Shown here: positions 11,546 through 23,269 of the stretch, in pieces
Layout: each line of letters begins with the position of its first letter
Numbering within the stretch: position 1 is the first letter of the stretch
Assembly (NCBI RefSeq): GCF_030272615.1
Contig: NC_081405.1
Coordinates: forward strand, 27,358,272 to 27,422,271
Length of the DNA: 64,000 nucleotides
Source of the DNA: Cryptomeria japonica
Taxonomy: Eukaryota > Streptophyta > Pinopsida > Cupressales > Cupressaceae
Direction: 5' to 3'
The notes under the pieces: generated by a model
Told to the model about the DNA's origin: nothing
What the model saw: the letters and a program-made list of their open reading frames with translations, nothing else
Databases searched by the model: none
Translations under genes and position numbers: made by a program

Positions 11546-13689
11546 ATATTGAAAGTAGCAAATTTAGAAACGGGCTTGGCAAAAATGATCTTGTGGATAA
11601 ATGACATGAACAAAACGGAACTTGTAATGGGCTTTGATTAGGGTAACCAATAATATAATGATCCTCAACCGCCTTTACAAGAAATATCTGATGGTGTGCT
11701 TGAATGTAGTATCCCTTGCTAACTCTGACCCAAATTTGTTGATTAGAGGCTCAAGGAATATCGTCAAACACTTTGCACACAATGTCTGATTTTGCTAATT
11801 AGGACTTCGGTTTACCTTGATATAAGTTTGTATGTTGTAAAAGATGTTTTTTGAATGCTTCCAATGATGCAAGATGGATTATTAATGTAATAGAAATGAT
11901 GTGCTAACTGTTCTTGACCTTTCACATGCATATAACTGACTGGGATTAGCTTGTACAGCTAGTTGACATATTGTCAAACATTTTCCATGCATCCTAAGAT
12001 AGTCAATATGTACCCACAACAACTGGCATTAATGCAAACACTTGGCATGCAAAGTTAGTTTCAATCCTACTTATTTAAACTGAAATACTGATATGTAATG
12101 AACTGATTACAAGTTCTAAGAAATCATATTACAGTGCTCAAATTATTGATTGATCCTCATTGCATAGCCTCTCCTAACATGACAGAGGACTGTCCTAATG
12201 GCTACAACTAGCATCAAATTGAAAACATTGCATAAGATATGAATTTATGATAGTAAGAACCTAATAACAAGAGCTGTAAGGATTTGCTGATAAAGATTCT
12301 ACACTCATAAATGCATAGTAGCAGATTATTGCCCACTTGCTCATGAAATCAAACCCTTGTAAATCTTTATGATAAAATCCACTAAAATACCTTAGCACTG
12401 TAGTGTGACACTGTTCACGCCACTATAGCAGCTGCCACAAATTTTGATATGCAAATGATTAACTCTTTAATATTTTGATCTTCAATGAAACCCTTATAAA
12501 TTTCTAAACTTCTTCACCAATAAAGCACAAATGTGACCTTTGAATAAAGCCACTAGTATTTGCACAATCGAAGAGAGGCTATGTTCTCCTAGATTGAATT
12601 TATAGCGAAGCCCTAGGTTTCTTCTTCAAAGTCAAAGCTTCTTCGGAAAAGACAAATGTTGAAATGATTCAAGAATGAATGAAATGAAATCCAAATGCCC
12701 TTCTATAATGTTTAATTTGCATTTGTCTTCATCTCATTTAATTAACTTTAATTTCATTTATTTTCCCTCCTTTTTGGTGCACAATATTTAAATATTAAGT
12801 ATACTTTATTATTCACTTATAACTTTCATTTTTTAAACAAAGTCCACTTAATTTATTAATGATATGCACTTAATAAGTAAATATTATTAAAGTATAACTT
12901 TAATAATAATTATAACATTAGAACTTCATCATTAATCATCATTAATCATTATTTCTCAATTTCGTCTGAACTTGGGAGTCAACCAATATATCCATTGTGC
13001 ATCCAACTTCCTTACTAAAAATAGTAAGGGTCCCTCTCCAACAACCACTGACTTTCTATAAATAGTAAGTCTCTCAAAATGGAACCAGAAACCTCTGAAT
13101 AGCCTAGCCTCAGAATATACCAACAATCTGGAGAGGAAAACATTGTCATCTGCCACCCGAAGAGATCCATAACGCCCAAAATAGACCCTCTAATCCCCCA
13201 TACTAGCCTACGAGGGTCAAATGATAGGCTAATCCTTCAAACTCCGAAGCTCACAAAAATGGGGACATTACAACATTACATTGAACACTTGCATTTGACT
13301 CCTGGAAGACAATAATTTAAAAAGATCAAATTCTATTTCATGATTGTGATATCTACAATCATACTCCCTCAAAATCCCACAAAAGTGGTAGGATATAAAA
13401 GTTATGTGAAATTTGTTCACGAGGACTAGGCACACCCAAGCCTAGGGCTCAAATATGTAGTTTATATCCAAATGATTGGAGAAACATAAGCATGACAAGG
13501 TTTAAAAACATTTATGAGAAAGTTTGGATAAACATTTCTAATCCTAGCTACCCCAAAAAGTGAGATGGAAGACTAAGGTATGATGGGCACAAAGCTATCA
13601 AATCAAGCCCTCCTCCATCAAAAAGAATATTAATATAAGATAGCATTTAACCATTAATAAATCACTATCATAATTCACCCTTCATCTTT
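11546..13689. other. Unassigned segment interrupting repeat copy B
   Basis: About 2.1 kb with no counterpart in copy A, where the flank and the LINE ORF1 part are separated by only about 370 bp. It has no convincing open frame: 12956-13156 on the minus strand is 66 codons without a motif. It may represent one or more insertions. The right half has possible LTR ends, described separately. Confidence 0.45.
12229..13272 (-). mobile_element. Possible solo LTR, minus orientation
   Basis: Read on the minus strand, the segment would begin TGTAATGTCCCC (plus-strand end 'ggggacattaca' at 13261-13272) and end in TGCA (plus-strand 'tgca' at 12229). The four bases ACAT flank both sides (12225-12228 and 13273-13276), a short and possibly chance duplication. 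TGTA at the start and gene-poor content fit a plant LTR. No primer site or second LTR was found. Treat the left boundary as tentative. Confidence 0.3.
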
Positions 13690-14942
13690 AGAGTGATGGT
13701 TGGTGGCTTAACAAACATTACCATTAGTGGTTAGTTCTTTAGCACCTAGCCTTCGAAGGAAAATATTGAAAAATGCTTTCTCTCCTCTTGGTATCCTCAG
13801 TTTTTCATTATTCTCTTTTGCAAGGGATTTTTCGTTGTAGAGTGTTTGAATGAAGAAGAACAAGACAATATACTTGGTTGGATTCCATAGCAGATGGAAG
13901 GTGCAAGTCCTTTTTTATAACATGGTCTTCAAATTTTGATCCCATGGGATTCCATATCCTAGAGCTTTCGACAAAGATTTAAATTTACAACTTACTAGTG
14001 GAGTTTTGGGGTTCCACAATCCTTTGATATACTGGAGCTTCCTTGGAAAAAAAAATAACAAAGAAATCTTGAAGGTGGAATCCAAGTCTAAACACAAATA
14101 TGCATCCTTAAGGACCATTTAAAACCCTTTTTGATGAAAATTTCTTTAATCTTGGGTATATCAATCTAGCATCAATCTGTTGAAGTTGAATTTATTCCAT
14201 CTTTCTGGAGATTTTTCAAGCTAAGAGATCACTTTTCCACAAACTAAAAAGAAAACCAAGTTCAAATGTGAAATATTTTCCAAAATCTTCTTGAAAATCT
14301 TATCTCACTTTTGTCCCCTCTTTAAAGGTCATTCCTCCCCCCTCTAGTTTTTCAATGCAAATTTCTCTTCCCCGCCTACCATCTAAGGTCGATCATATTC
14401 CAAATCTCCTCTCCCCACCTTTAAATGAGATTCCTCCTTAAATGAGATCAAACGATTGAGCCATTCTAGAGAAAGTCATTGAAGGAGAAATGACAAAACT
14501 GAGGAAAAGGATATTCTCATTTCCAATTCTATATGTAATATATCACAACAAGAGAGATAAAATAAAGAGCCAATTGTAGCCCTATTATAAGGTGAGATAG
14601 GAAATCAAGAAAGGAATTTTCCCTTAGAATAGATAAAAGATAGATCTCAATATATTTTTAGTTTTAACAAGAAAAAATAAAAAGCAAGGGGAAGGGTCCC
14701 TCACAAGGGCCATGAAAATCCTACCTTGGGGTAATAGTGGTCAATCTACTAAGGCATGGTGAATTTTGATAGGATTAGCTACATTAAAAAATTAAAATCA
14801 AGAACTCTTGTGTTAGAAAAGTATTATTTTTTGAAATTATGTGATCAATTACAACATAAAATTGGGGCAAAATTATCAATGAAAACTCTAGTTCCTAGAA
14901 TGATACTTCATACAAGTTAATGATGATCAATAAAAAAACCTC
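13690..14942 (+). mobile_element. LINE B remnant (ORF1 part), split by the LTR element
   Basis: Second copy of LINE A ORF1. It shares 'cctaccaaggaaaatattgaaaaat'-like sequence (13750-13775), the 'gaa.aagaacaaga.a.tatacttgg' block (13855-13880), 'acaacttac' near 13985, 'gcttccttgg' near 14036, and the 'aggggaagggtccc' block (14690) that matches 1970 in copy A. Translated across frames it reads NEEEQDNILG-type and FKF*SHGIPYP-type sequence, as DUF4283 does. It stops at 14942, where the LTR element has inserted. Clear endonuclease sequence does not resume after 21627. Confidence 0.6.
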
Positions 14943-14947
14943 AGTAA
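14943..14947. repeat. Target site duplication AGTAA, left
   Basis: AGTAA immediately precedes the 5' LTR and is repeated exactly at 21623-21627 after the 3' LTR. Five bases is the normal duplication length for LTR retrotransposon integrases. Confidence 0.95.
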
Positions 14948-15767
14948 TGTTGGCATTCTACACTCTTATGAGAATAGTTGATGTTGTCATTGATGACAAC
15001 CATTTGGAAACCAACTGGCATTCATCTGGCAAGCCATCAACAGTTACCGACACTGGCAATAGACTTCTACATACACCGGTAGGCACTTCACCAACAGCCA
15101 CAACAATGCATACCGGCACTCCAGCCGAACGAGGAATAAAATTTTGTTTATTGTTTTATATTGTAATTACCTTTTGTAAAAGCCGACATGGCACATTGTA
15201 AAAGACTCATATATGTATGAGATCTTGTAAGTCAAATATAGGAGAAAAAGAATGTAAGGTATAGAGGAGAGAGTGAGAAATAAGGATGTTATATGCAAAT
15301 GCATAAGGCAAATTTTGTATAAGATTTTGGTTATAGACTGAGCTTAAACCAGTACTGAACTTGGCATAGTTGATGTTGATTTGAAGCAGTACATTGTATT
15401 GGATTTTGATAATCCACTTTTGTAGTCAGTGTGACTCTTATTGAGCAGTGGGCTCTAGGCAATTGGCCTTCCTGCATGTGCAATCCCCTCATTGTAAGTA
15501 ATATTTATTCATTGGCCAGTGAGTGAATATTGTGGGTCACAAATCCCACCGAGGTTTTTCCCACACTAGGTTTCCTCGTTAAATATCTTGTGTTATGGTG
15601 TGTTCTCTATGTTGTCTCTGTTATTCTTATTTGGTGCATTAATTCTTATTTACTGGTAAACTATTTTGGGATGCAAAGTTCTTAATAACTTTAAATATTC
15701 TGTTAACCGGTTAGACACTGATTCACCCCCCCTCTTAGTGTCTTTGGGACTGTCATTAATCCTAACA
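14948..15767 (+). repeat. 5' LTR (820 bp)
   Basis: Begins TGTTGGCATTC and ends AATCCTAACA, giving the TG...CA ends expected of an LTR and an imperfect inverted terminus (TGTTGG/CCTAACA). It aligns along its length with 20810-21622. The sequence near the end, 'gattcaccccccctcttagtg', is typical of copia-type plant LTR ends. The transcription start and poly(A) site cannot be fixed by eye. Confidence 0.95.
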
Positions 15768-15769
15768 AT

Positions 15770-15781
15770 TGGTATCAGAGC
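15770..15781 (+). other. Primer binding site (initiator tRNA-Met type)
   Basis: TGGTATCAGAGC lies two bases after the 5' LTR end. This is the standard complement of the 3' end of plant initiator tRNA-Met and is where minus-strand synthesis would start. Confidence 0.92.
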
Positions 15782-15838
15782 TTGGTCCTCTATTTTCAAA
15801 AGTCTAACAGTTTGAGGAAGATTCTGACACTAGTACAG

Positions 15839-16951
15839 ATGGAGAACTTAAGAAAACAATTGGAAGGAGCTCTTGTAGACTATGATGCAAAAAAATTGAA
15901 GAATATCAAACTTGAAGACGATTTGAGGATTGCACAAGAATTCATTCAAGGACTTCAGGAGAATCTTACTATGGCTCGAAATAAAACAAAAGAACTTCAT
16001 GAGAAGATGCAGAAAGATGATAATGAAAAGGAAACTCTTAATGAACTTGTGAACAAATTGAGAATAGAGAACAGTAATATGAAAAATGAAATGCAAGATA
16101 TGACTATGAGGTTATGTAAAGATATTGAAGACAAGAAGAAGAATGAAGAAGACTTGACTAGGAGACTCAATGATGCTAGAAATGAAAATCTAAGACTCAA
16201 TCATGAAAATGATATGTTGAAGAAAGATCTAATTCACATGCAACATGATATAACTGAGCTTATGAGACAAAAGGGAATTCTGGAAAATGAGCTGGATACT
16301 GCAAATAAACATAAAGAGAAATTCAAGAAAAGTTCAGAGAAACTTGATGATATGCTGAAAAATCAGAAACCTAATGGAGATACTAATGGACTTGGATTTG
16401 AAGTCGGAGAAAGTTCTGGTACTACAAACAATCATGATCAGAGTAAACCAGTAAGTCAACCTAGTGCTTATAAATTTAATGGGAAATGCTTTAACTGTAA
16501 CAAGTATGGTCATATAGCAAATCAGTGTAGATTTAGAAACAATCAGAACATTAATGCACCCACCGGTCAATGTTCCAAATGCAACAAAGTTGGTCATAAT
16601 TCAGAAAACTGCAGAATGAATGTGAGATGCTATGTTTGTGGAAGATTTGGGCACTTATCTAATCAATGCAAAACACAAACCGACCTAGGATATGGAAAGG
16701 CTATTCAGAAGAATAATGTAACTTGTTATGCCTGTAACAAGATTGGACATAGTGCAAAATTTTGTAGAAGCAAGACTGCACCAACAAACAATAAAGAATC
16801 CAGTTTGAAAGGTAAAGAAAAGGTAGATGAGGTAAAGCACGAATTTTCAAAACAATGGATTAGAAAGAGAGATCTGAATGTTGATGAAACTGTCTCTGCA
16901 CTGGTAGAACAGAGTAATACTCCACCGACAGGAGATTCTTCATCCAACTGA
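15839..16951 (+). CDS. Gag-like protein: coiled coil plus four CCHC zinc knuckles
   Basis: Open frame of 370 codons from the first ATG after the primer site (MENLRKQLEGAL) to TGA. The frame is open further upstream to 15782, but that lies against the primer site, so the ATG at 15839 is preferred. Residues 1 to about 180 are very rich in Lys, Glu, Asn and Leu with heptad-like spacing, so probably a long coiled coil. Four CX2CX4HX4C knuckles follow, at 16487-16528, 16571-16612, 16628-16669 and 16724-16765 (CFNCNKYGHIANQC is the first). These bind RNA in gag nucleocapsids. A classical gag capsid-like (UBN2) region is not seen. Likely role: RNA binding and assembly of the element's particle, or a decoy gag. 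The frame is intact although its neighbour is broken. Confidence 0.85.
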   Translation: MENLRKQLEGALVDYDAKKLKNIKLEDDLRIAQEFIQGLQENLTMARNKTKELHEKMQKDDNEKETLNELVNKLRIENSNMKNEMQDMTMRLCKDIEDKKKNEEDLTRRLNDARNENLRLNHENDMLKKDLIHMQHDITELMRQKGILENELDTANKHKEKFKKSSEKLDDMLKNQKPNGDTNGLGFEVGESSGTTNNHDQSKPVSQPSAYKFNGKCFNCNKYGHIANQCRFRNNQNINAPTGQCSKCNKVGHNSENCRMNVRCYVCGRFGHLSNQCKTQTDLGYGKAIQKNNVTCYACNKIGHSAKFCRSKTAPTNNKESSLKGKEKVDEVKHEFSKQWIRKRDLNVDETVSALVEQSNTPPTGDSSSN

Positions 16952-17255
16952 GAAGTAACCCGTTTTGGGGGTATTGCAGAAAGTTGAAAATCATGCAGAG
17001 TACCCTCGATTGATGGTGAGAAGATAGATTTCTTCCTTACCGAAAGATGTGTTAAGTTTTCACTTAAGCGGTGAGCATTTAATGCGGTTATTGAGAGAAA
17101 TTTCATTATAAATCAGTTGATTTCCCTCTTTTTCGACACACCGAACATTCGAAAAAGCAGAGAGCGCGAAAACTGAGTGAAGGCATTCAAGGAAAGGTGC
17201 GAAGTGATTTTTCCAAGCATTCACAATATTTTCATGCAGTTAAAGGTATTTTTCA
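16952..17255 (+). promoter_or_regulatory. Spacer resembling a promoter and leader for the second gene
   Basis: A 304-bp gap separates the gag stop from the next ATG. It contains TATAAAT at about 17108-17114, followed by roughly 140 bp without an ATG in good context, including a purine-rich 'gaaaaagcagagagcgcgaa' stretch (17151-17170) like a 5' leader. This suggests a separate transcript for the downstream gene. That is inference from sequence layout only. Confidence 0.35.
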
Positions 17256-20200
17256 ATGGCTTCTTCTTCTACTCCCAAATTCGTTCAGAACCCTGCTATT
17301 GTGGAAAATGTGAAACGCCCTAGGCCCGTGTTCAAAATAATTCCCGAAGTAGCTAAGCAAGATGATTCCATGGGGGCATTTTCGAAAATTCCTAAAGGTG
17401 TAGCTTTTGCAGAAGACCCTAGGATTTATATACATTGCAACATTAAAGAATTAAGTTCAGAGGAATTGATGAAAATGTTTAAAACGGTAATTTGTGATGA
17501 AAATGGTGTTGTTAAACTTGAACACAAGATTGTAGAAACTCTAGGTTTTGTTGAGATATTGAATATCCCTGAATTTCCGGAGGAAGTAGTCAGAATTGTC
17601 TTAAGTAGAGCACATGGAGAATTCTTATGGTTGGATTATGTTTGCAAAATAACCGGACAAGCAATTAGGGCAGTAACTGGTTTACCCTCAACCAGCAAAA
17701 GACCTGATAAAACTAAGAAGATTCCCAACAACACAGTGATAAGCCTAACCGGAGCAACATCTGACAGTAGATCACTAAGAGTGAATGACATTAAGGACAT
17801 CAATGTGAGATTTGTGAGTATGGTGCTAGGATACAAGGCTACACATGCTAATAGGCTAAATTCAGTTTCTAGTCTTTGTATACACAGTGCATATGAGATG
17901 GTAAACAACAATGTAATGATTGATGTATGTGAATGGGTGAAAGATGAACTTATTGACAACCTGAAAAAGATCAAAGGTGACAAGAAAGGCACATTCCATT
18001 TTGGAAACCTTTTGGTATGTTTAATGTTGTATTTCACTAAGGAGATTCCTGGTACAGGGCCCAAAGACTTTGGTTATGATATACCGGTAGGAAAAAAATA
18101 CAAGAAGCTTTCACCGGCATGGGAACTGCTAAGGACAACAACATAGTTGAATACTTTAAAACTTTCCAAGCTAAGATGAGAGCTAGAGAAAGATTACCAC
18201 AGAGTATAGTAGACAAGTATGACAAAGAAATCGGTTTTGTTATAAAAAAGGATGAGACATGGATGGAAGTTGTACTCCTTAGGACTGTATGGGTAACTGA
18301 AATGGGATATGAGGTAGATCTAAACATTCTAGAAACATATGCAAAAGCCTTAATGGATGCACCAAGAGAACCATCAGACCAAGTTTTTGGCAGTGCAAAA
18401 ACTATTAAAAGTGGTGTAAAAACAATGAAGCAAAGGAAGAAAAGAGAAAAATTTATCAGAGATGCTTCTAAGAAAGAAAAAGAAATCAAGGAAAATGTAA
18501 TGAACATCAATGGCATATTGGCCAGTGAGCTTGAAGGACTGCAACCGGAGGCACACATTTCATCGGTTGGCACATCTTTTGGAACCGAGAGTGACAAGGC
18601 AACAAAGTTTAAGAGAGTAGAAAGGAGGAAGAGAAAACCTTCACCGGTACCCTCTCCTTCACCCAAAAGAACAAGGACCTTGAGGAAGAAACAACAGGCA
18701 GTAAGGGAACCGACCAAGAAACTAACTCCTAAGAAGAAACAGAAACCGGTCACACCTTCATTGGATAATTTGTTAAATGAAATAACTGAAGATGGAAATT
18801 TGGCTAATGCGAGTAGACTGTATAATTCATTTAATGATTCTAACAAGGAAAGCATTGAGAATAGTTTTATTTTACACTTGGACATATATAAGAAAGTCTT
18901 AATTGAAGTTGTGGATGATTTACCAAATGAACTGTATAGAAGATTGGATGCAAAAAGGATAACAGTGATGGAATTAGATAAGAAACTAAAAGTTGAAAAA
19001 CTTCTAGCTATTCATCCTGTGAATTCAAAAGAGGAAATTGATGAATTGATTTGTGAGGCTTATAGATCCGTTTTTGCCAGTGGGCACCCACAAGTAAGTT
19101 TAATGGCAGGAAGAATGAATGAGATTGCAGAAGAGACTGTTGATAACTGGGATATATTTTTTGTGGAAAAAGAAAAACAAGAGGAAAGGAATCGACCAAA
19201 GAAGACATTCAAAGTGTATCAGAAGGATAAGGATAATCGAAAAGGAAAGATTGGTGGAATCCCCAACATCAAGATTACTGATAATATACGACCACCACCT
19301 TTGGATACTGCACCGGTACACACAGATGATACACCGGTCTTTAACACTAAAGGTATCACACATGATGATACAAATCCTGAATCTGAGATACTTTTTACCA
19401 TGAATGTGGATACTTAGGAAGTAAATATTGTTGTGGATAAGGATAGTAAAGAGGTTAAGAATGATAATGTTGACAATGGAAACATAGCTGAGAAACTGGT
19501 AGAGACTGTTGAGGTTGAGATCCCAACCCAAACAGAGCAACCATCAGATACAGGAAAACCTACTGAAGGAAAAGATGCTGGCACAAGGCCATCGAAGACA
19601 GAGATACCAACAGATGAACTTACTGAGAAACCTACAGAGGTAGAGGTACATACTGAGGCAGAGAAACTAGCAATCACTAAGAAACCTAAACAATCAGACA
19701 AACCTTTACAGGTTGAAATGCAAACTTAGACTGATCCACTGGAGGTTAACACAAACAAAATGGTTACTAATGTTGGAAGCATAGAGGTAATAAAGGTAAT
19801 TGGTCAGACATCCGACACTTCAACAAGTGAATTCAGACCTACAAATGTTACTGAAGTACTTTTAGATTCAATCAAGAAGATAACAGACTGCAATGCATTG
19901 GCCTACAAGGAAATTGATAACACTTTACCAGTTCTGAAGTTGATTGCACCAAATTGTAACACTGATCACATCAAGGATTCTATAGGAAAATTGGACACAC
20001 CATCAAAATTTATTACTGATAATGTAATAGCCATGGACAAGGTGAATGAGGACACCTTCAGGGAGAAAGTTGAAAAGGAAAAGGACAAATTCTTTGAAGA
20101 CACAATAAAGAAGTGCACAAAACACATGAATACACTATTACCAGCACTGAACTCTACAATTTTGGAATACAAGGAGCTTTACAAGGAAACATGCAAACCC

Positions 20201-20614
20201 CATCTTTTGACAGAGGACTTAGAAAAGGAGATCAACAAAGTACAGAAAGAAATAGATGACATAGCTGATAACATAATTAGTTCATCTGAACTTATATCAG
20301 TTATTGAGCAGGAAATAGCAAGTTTTGAAGAGAAATTGGAGAAACTTGAGAAAGAGAAGGCAAGGATTAAGTCTAATGCTAGAGAACTTAAATATAAGCT
20401 TGGTCCTAAGTTGGACAATCTTATCTCTCTGAGAAATGAAATATCTAAAGCATTACTTCAAGGAGAGCGATCACCAGAAGAACACATGCACTATTTCACC
20501 GACAAGATCCAATAGACTGAGGCAACCCTGACCGACAACAAAAGATTCATGCAGAGTCTAAATTTGGTTTTGGCAGACATCTTTTAGATTGTAACCAACC
20601 ATTACAAACTTTGA
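17256..20614 (+). pseudogene. Long accessory protein of the LTR element (about 1,120 codons), plant-transposon-protein-like
   Basis: Starts MASSSTPKFVQNPA at 17256. The first frame runs to 18146; a one-base frameshift near 18110-18120 moves the rest into the frame open from 18119. From there one frame continues to TGA at 20612-20614, broken only by TAG at 19415, 19727, 20513 and 20585. Residues 120-145 carry FLWLDYVCKITGQAIRAVTG, and residues 200-260 carry an Asp/Trp/Phe-patterned helical block ending in LLVCLMLYF. Both blocks recur in the genes at 43588-47210 and 62757-64000. A basic nuclear-signal-like cluster (VERRKRKPSP, KRTRTLRKKQ) lies at 18615-18710. The middle (19300-19730) is Thr/Glu/Pro-rich and low in complexity. 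The end (about 20040-20450) is probably coiled coil. No catalytic motif is seen. The layout resembles the Pfam family called putative plant transposon protein, from memory. Confidence 0.7.
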
Positions 20615-20797
20615 GGTGAAAGTTTTGCACTCATTTGACTATTTTTTTGACAACCTTTGTCATTGATGTCAAAGGGGGAGTAGTGGAGAGAAAAATACTT
20701 ATTCAGAGAAGATCACTTGATCAGGGGGAGCACACCTTTTTGGAAACTTTTTGGAACAGGTTTTTGGATTTTTCTCATGAGTGTTGCCATCAATGCC

Positions 20798-20808
20798 AAA
20801 GGGGGAGA
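20798..20808 (+). other. Polypurine tract
   Basis: AAAGGGGGAGA ends one base before the 3' LTR and is the expected primer for plus-strand DNA synthesis. A near copy ('caaagggggag') occurs at 20670-20680, about 130 bp upstream, so the region may carry a duplicated tract. Confidence 0.9.
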
Positions 20809-20809
20809 T

Positions 20810-21622
20810 TGTTGGCATTCTACACTCTTATGAGAATAGTTGATGTTGTTATTGATGGCAACCATCTGGCATTCATCCGGTAAGCCACTGATAGTTACCG
20901 GCACTGGCAATAGACTTCTACATACACCGGCGAGCACTTCACTGACAGCAGCAACAATGCATACCGGCACTCCAGCTGATAGGGAATAAACTTTTGTTTA
21001 TTGCTTTATATTGTAGTTATCTTTTGTAAAAGCCGACATGGCATATTGTAAAAGTCTCATATATGTATGAGATCTTGTAAGTCAAATATAGGAGAAAAAG
21101 AATGCAAGGTATAGAGGAGAGGGTGAGAAATAAGGATGTTATATGCGAATGCATAAGGCAAATTTTGTATAAGGTTTTGGTTATAGATTGAGCTTAAACC
21201 GGTACCGCACCTGGCATAATTGATGCTGATTTGAAGCAGTACATTGTATTGGATTTTGAAAATCCACTTTTGTAGTCAGTGTGACTCTTATTGAGTAGTG
21301 AGCTCTAGGCAGTTGGCCTTCCTGCATGTGCAGGCCCCTCATTGTAAGTAATATTTATTCATTGGTCAGTGAGTGAATATTGTGGGTCACAAATCCCACT
21401 GAGGTTTTTCCCACACCGGGTTTCCTCGTTAAATATCTTATGTTATGGTGTGTTCTCTATGTTGTCTCTGTTATTCTTATTTGCTGCATTAATTCTTATT
21501 TACCGATACATTGTTTTGGGATGCAAAATTCTTAATAAGTTTAAATATTCTGTTAACCGGTTAGACACTAATTCACACCCCCCCCCCTTTCAGTGTTTTT
21601 GGGACTGTCATTAATCCTAACA
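20810..21622 (+). repeat. 3' LTR (813 bp)
   Basis: Begins TGTTGGCATTC and ends AATCCTAACA like the 5' LTR. It has scattered substitutions, many of them C/T or G/A, and a longer C run near 21580. It is followed at once by the AGTAA duplication. Confidence 0.95.
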
Positions 21623-21627
21623 AGTAA
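21623..21627. repeat. Target site duplication AGTAA, right
   Basis: Exact copy of 14943-14947. Confidence 0.95.
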
Positions 21628-23264
21628 AATACCCAAAATGATGCCCTGCTAGAAGATGTCAAATGATAAATTGAAAAGGTGACATTTAATGTTCACTAGT
21701 GTCAAAAATTCTTATTTATTTCAAATTCATGTAAAACTTAAATGTAGAAGCAACAAACTCTTCCAATGGATGTGGATATCTTGAATTGATATGTCTAGTA
21801 CCCACTTCTTGGTATATTCTCATTTGTTATATATTAATATTTCATTTTCAAAATCTTCAAAGTCAAATTTGAGGCACTTTGAGGTTTTAAATGGCTCAAA
21901 ATTTTGTCAAAAATCTACATATCCCCTAGAGGATATTTGGCAAAGCTTCCCAATGGTGTGAATAATTTGTCAATCTGATGCCCAGATCAAAAGTTATGGC
22001 TCTCAGAAGTTGTACCACCAAAATTTAACTTTCAAATAAAAAGCATTCCTAAGCAGGAAAATGAATAATTGCACTTTTTAAAACATTCTATTGCGATTAT
22101 TGGTTCCAAATAAAGAGGAAAATAGAGGTTATAAAGGACAAATCCATCAGTACAGATTATGGTTTCATATTGTAGATTTTTCTTAAAGACTTGATTTTCT
22201 TTGTAATGAGTTCGCTCATGTGGTTGTAGTATTATTTTTTAATATATAATTCCATTTTACTGAAGAAATCAAAAGTAGGTTGTTTTCCTTCTTGCATTTT
22301 CTATGTTTTTATCTATTATTGTCTTATGTGCAAGTGTTGGGTGGAGTAGCCCTTCATCACAAATAATGGACATGTGAGTACGGATGACTTTAAGAAAACA
22401 ATGGATACATAAATGCAATTGGTAAAGCTTTAAAAATGACCTAAAGAATGGAATTAACAAATCTTTTGACTTTCCTATTGTCTTGTCTTATAATGTCCAT
22501 TTACTTACGAACGAAAGTGACAAAAACTATGGTTAGGGGCAAAGAAACACAAGTTTAGAGGGAAAAGCCTTGACTACTATTTCTTTGGATGCCATCACTA
22601 AAACTTTTCATATCCATTTTCATGAGAATTTTTTAGCAATAATTCAAAGAAATAATTAAAGTATATGAACTCAAAATGGATATAACATCCCTAAACAATA
22701 GTATCCAAAATGACAGAGATATATTATTGAGAAATGGTTTCCAACAAGAGATAGGGGATGTGGTTACCCTATCAAGCAAAATGATGGGATTACCTACTAC
22801 ATCCAATTTATTTTCATAGGTTATTGATACAACACTACCATCTTAATAATGCATGAAAATTTATAATATTTTACATGAAATCTTACTTGGTGTAATCATT
22901 GGACAAAAGAACCACCTTTCTGTGATTGGATAGAAAAGGAAACATAGTTATGGAGCTAAGGTGTATTCTTTTATATGATCATTATCATCATTTGGAGCAT
23001 ATGAAATCCCTAATTCACTATAAAAGAGTGAATGATTCCTTCTCTATGTGGATTGTGAGTTTATTAAAAGGTGACAAAATAAAGATATTATCTTAAATGC
23101 TACATAAGTAGTAAGCAAGTTTAGACACCGATTTATCCACTTTCCCAAGTTCTCTTATCTCAAAGTGGAGGGATTCTTAGGAGAGCCTTATAGGTTTCTA
23201 AAAGTACCCTACAAATTAAAATTAATTTTCTAGAACAAACAAGATAGTTGTGTGAGACATACAA
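21628..23264. other. AT-rich interval, nothing recognised
   Basis: It should continue whatever LINE B was inserted in, but no LINE reading frame can be followed. Only short open frames occur. The last 200 bp before the gypsy element contain no terminal structure of their own. Confidence 0.5.
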
Positions 23265-23269
23265 GTTAT
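23265..23269. repeat. Putative target duplication GTTAT, left
   Basis: GTTAT directly precedes TGATGCAAGG, the start of the 5' LTR. The same five bases follow the 3' LTR at 29344-29348. Confidence 0.65.

Larger units (their letters stand above)
14948..21622 (+). mobile_element. Pol-less LTR retrotransposon (gag-like plus accessory gene), complete ends
   Basis: 6,675-bp element with two LTRs, a primer site two bases inside the 5' LTR, a purine tract one base before the 3' LTR and a perfect 5-bp target duplication. The interior holds a zinc-knuckle gag-like gene (15839-16951) and a long second gene (17256-20614). No protease, RT, RNase H or integrase motif occurs in any frame, so it must move with enzymes supplied by a partner element. 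This matches the class described in plants as terminal-repeat retrotransposons with a GAG domain, or large non-autonomous LTR elements. The LTRs differ by many substitutions (several percent by eye), so the insertion is not recent. It disrupts LINE B. Confidence 0.93.

Noticed and set aside
17636-18885. Two long minus-strand frames (142 and 282 codons) opposite the accessory gene
   Set aside because: They are mirror frames of a Lys/Glu-rich gene, rich in Ser/Leu/Phe and without motifs.
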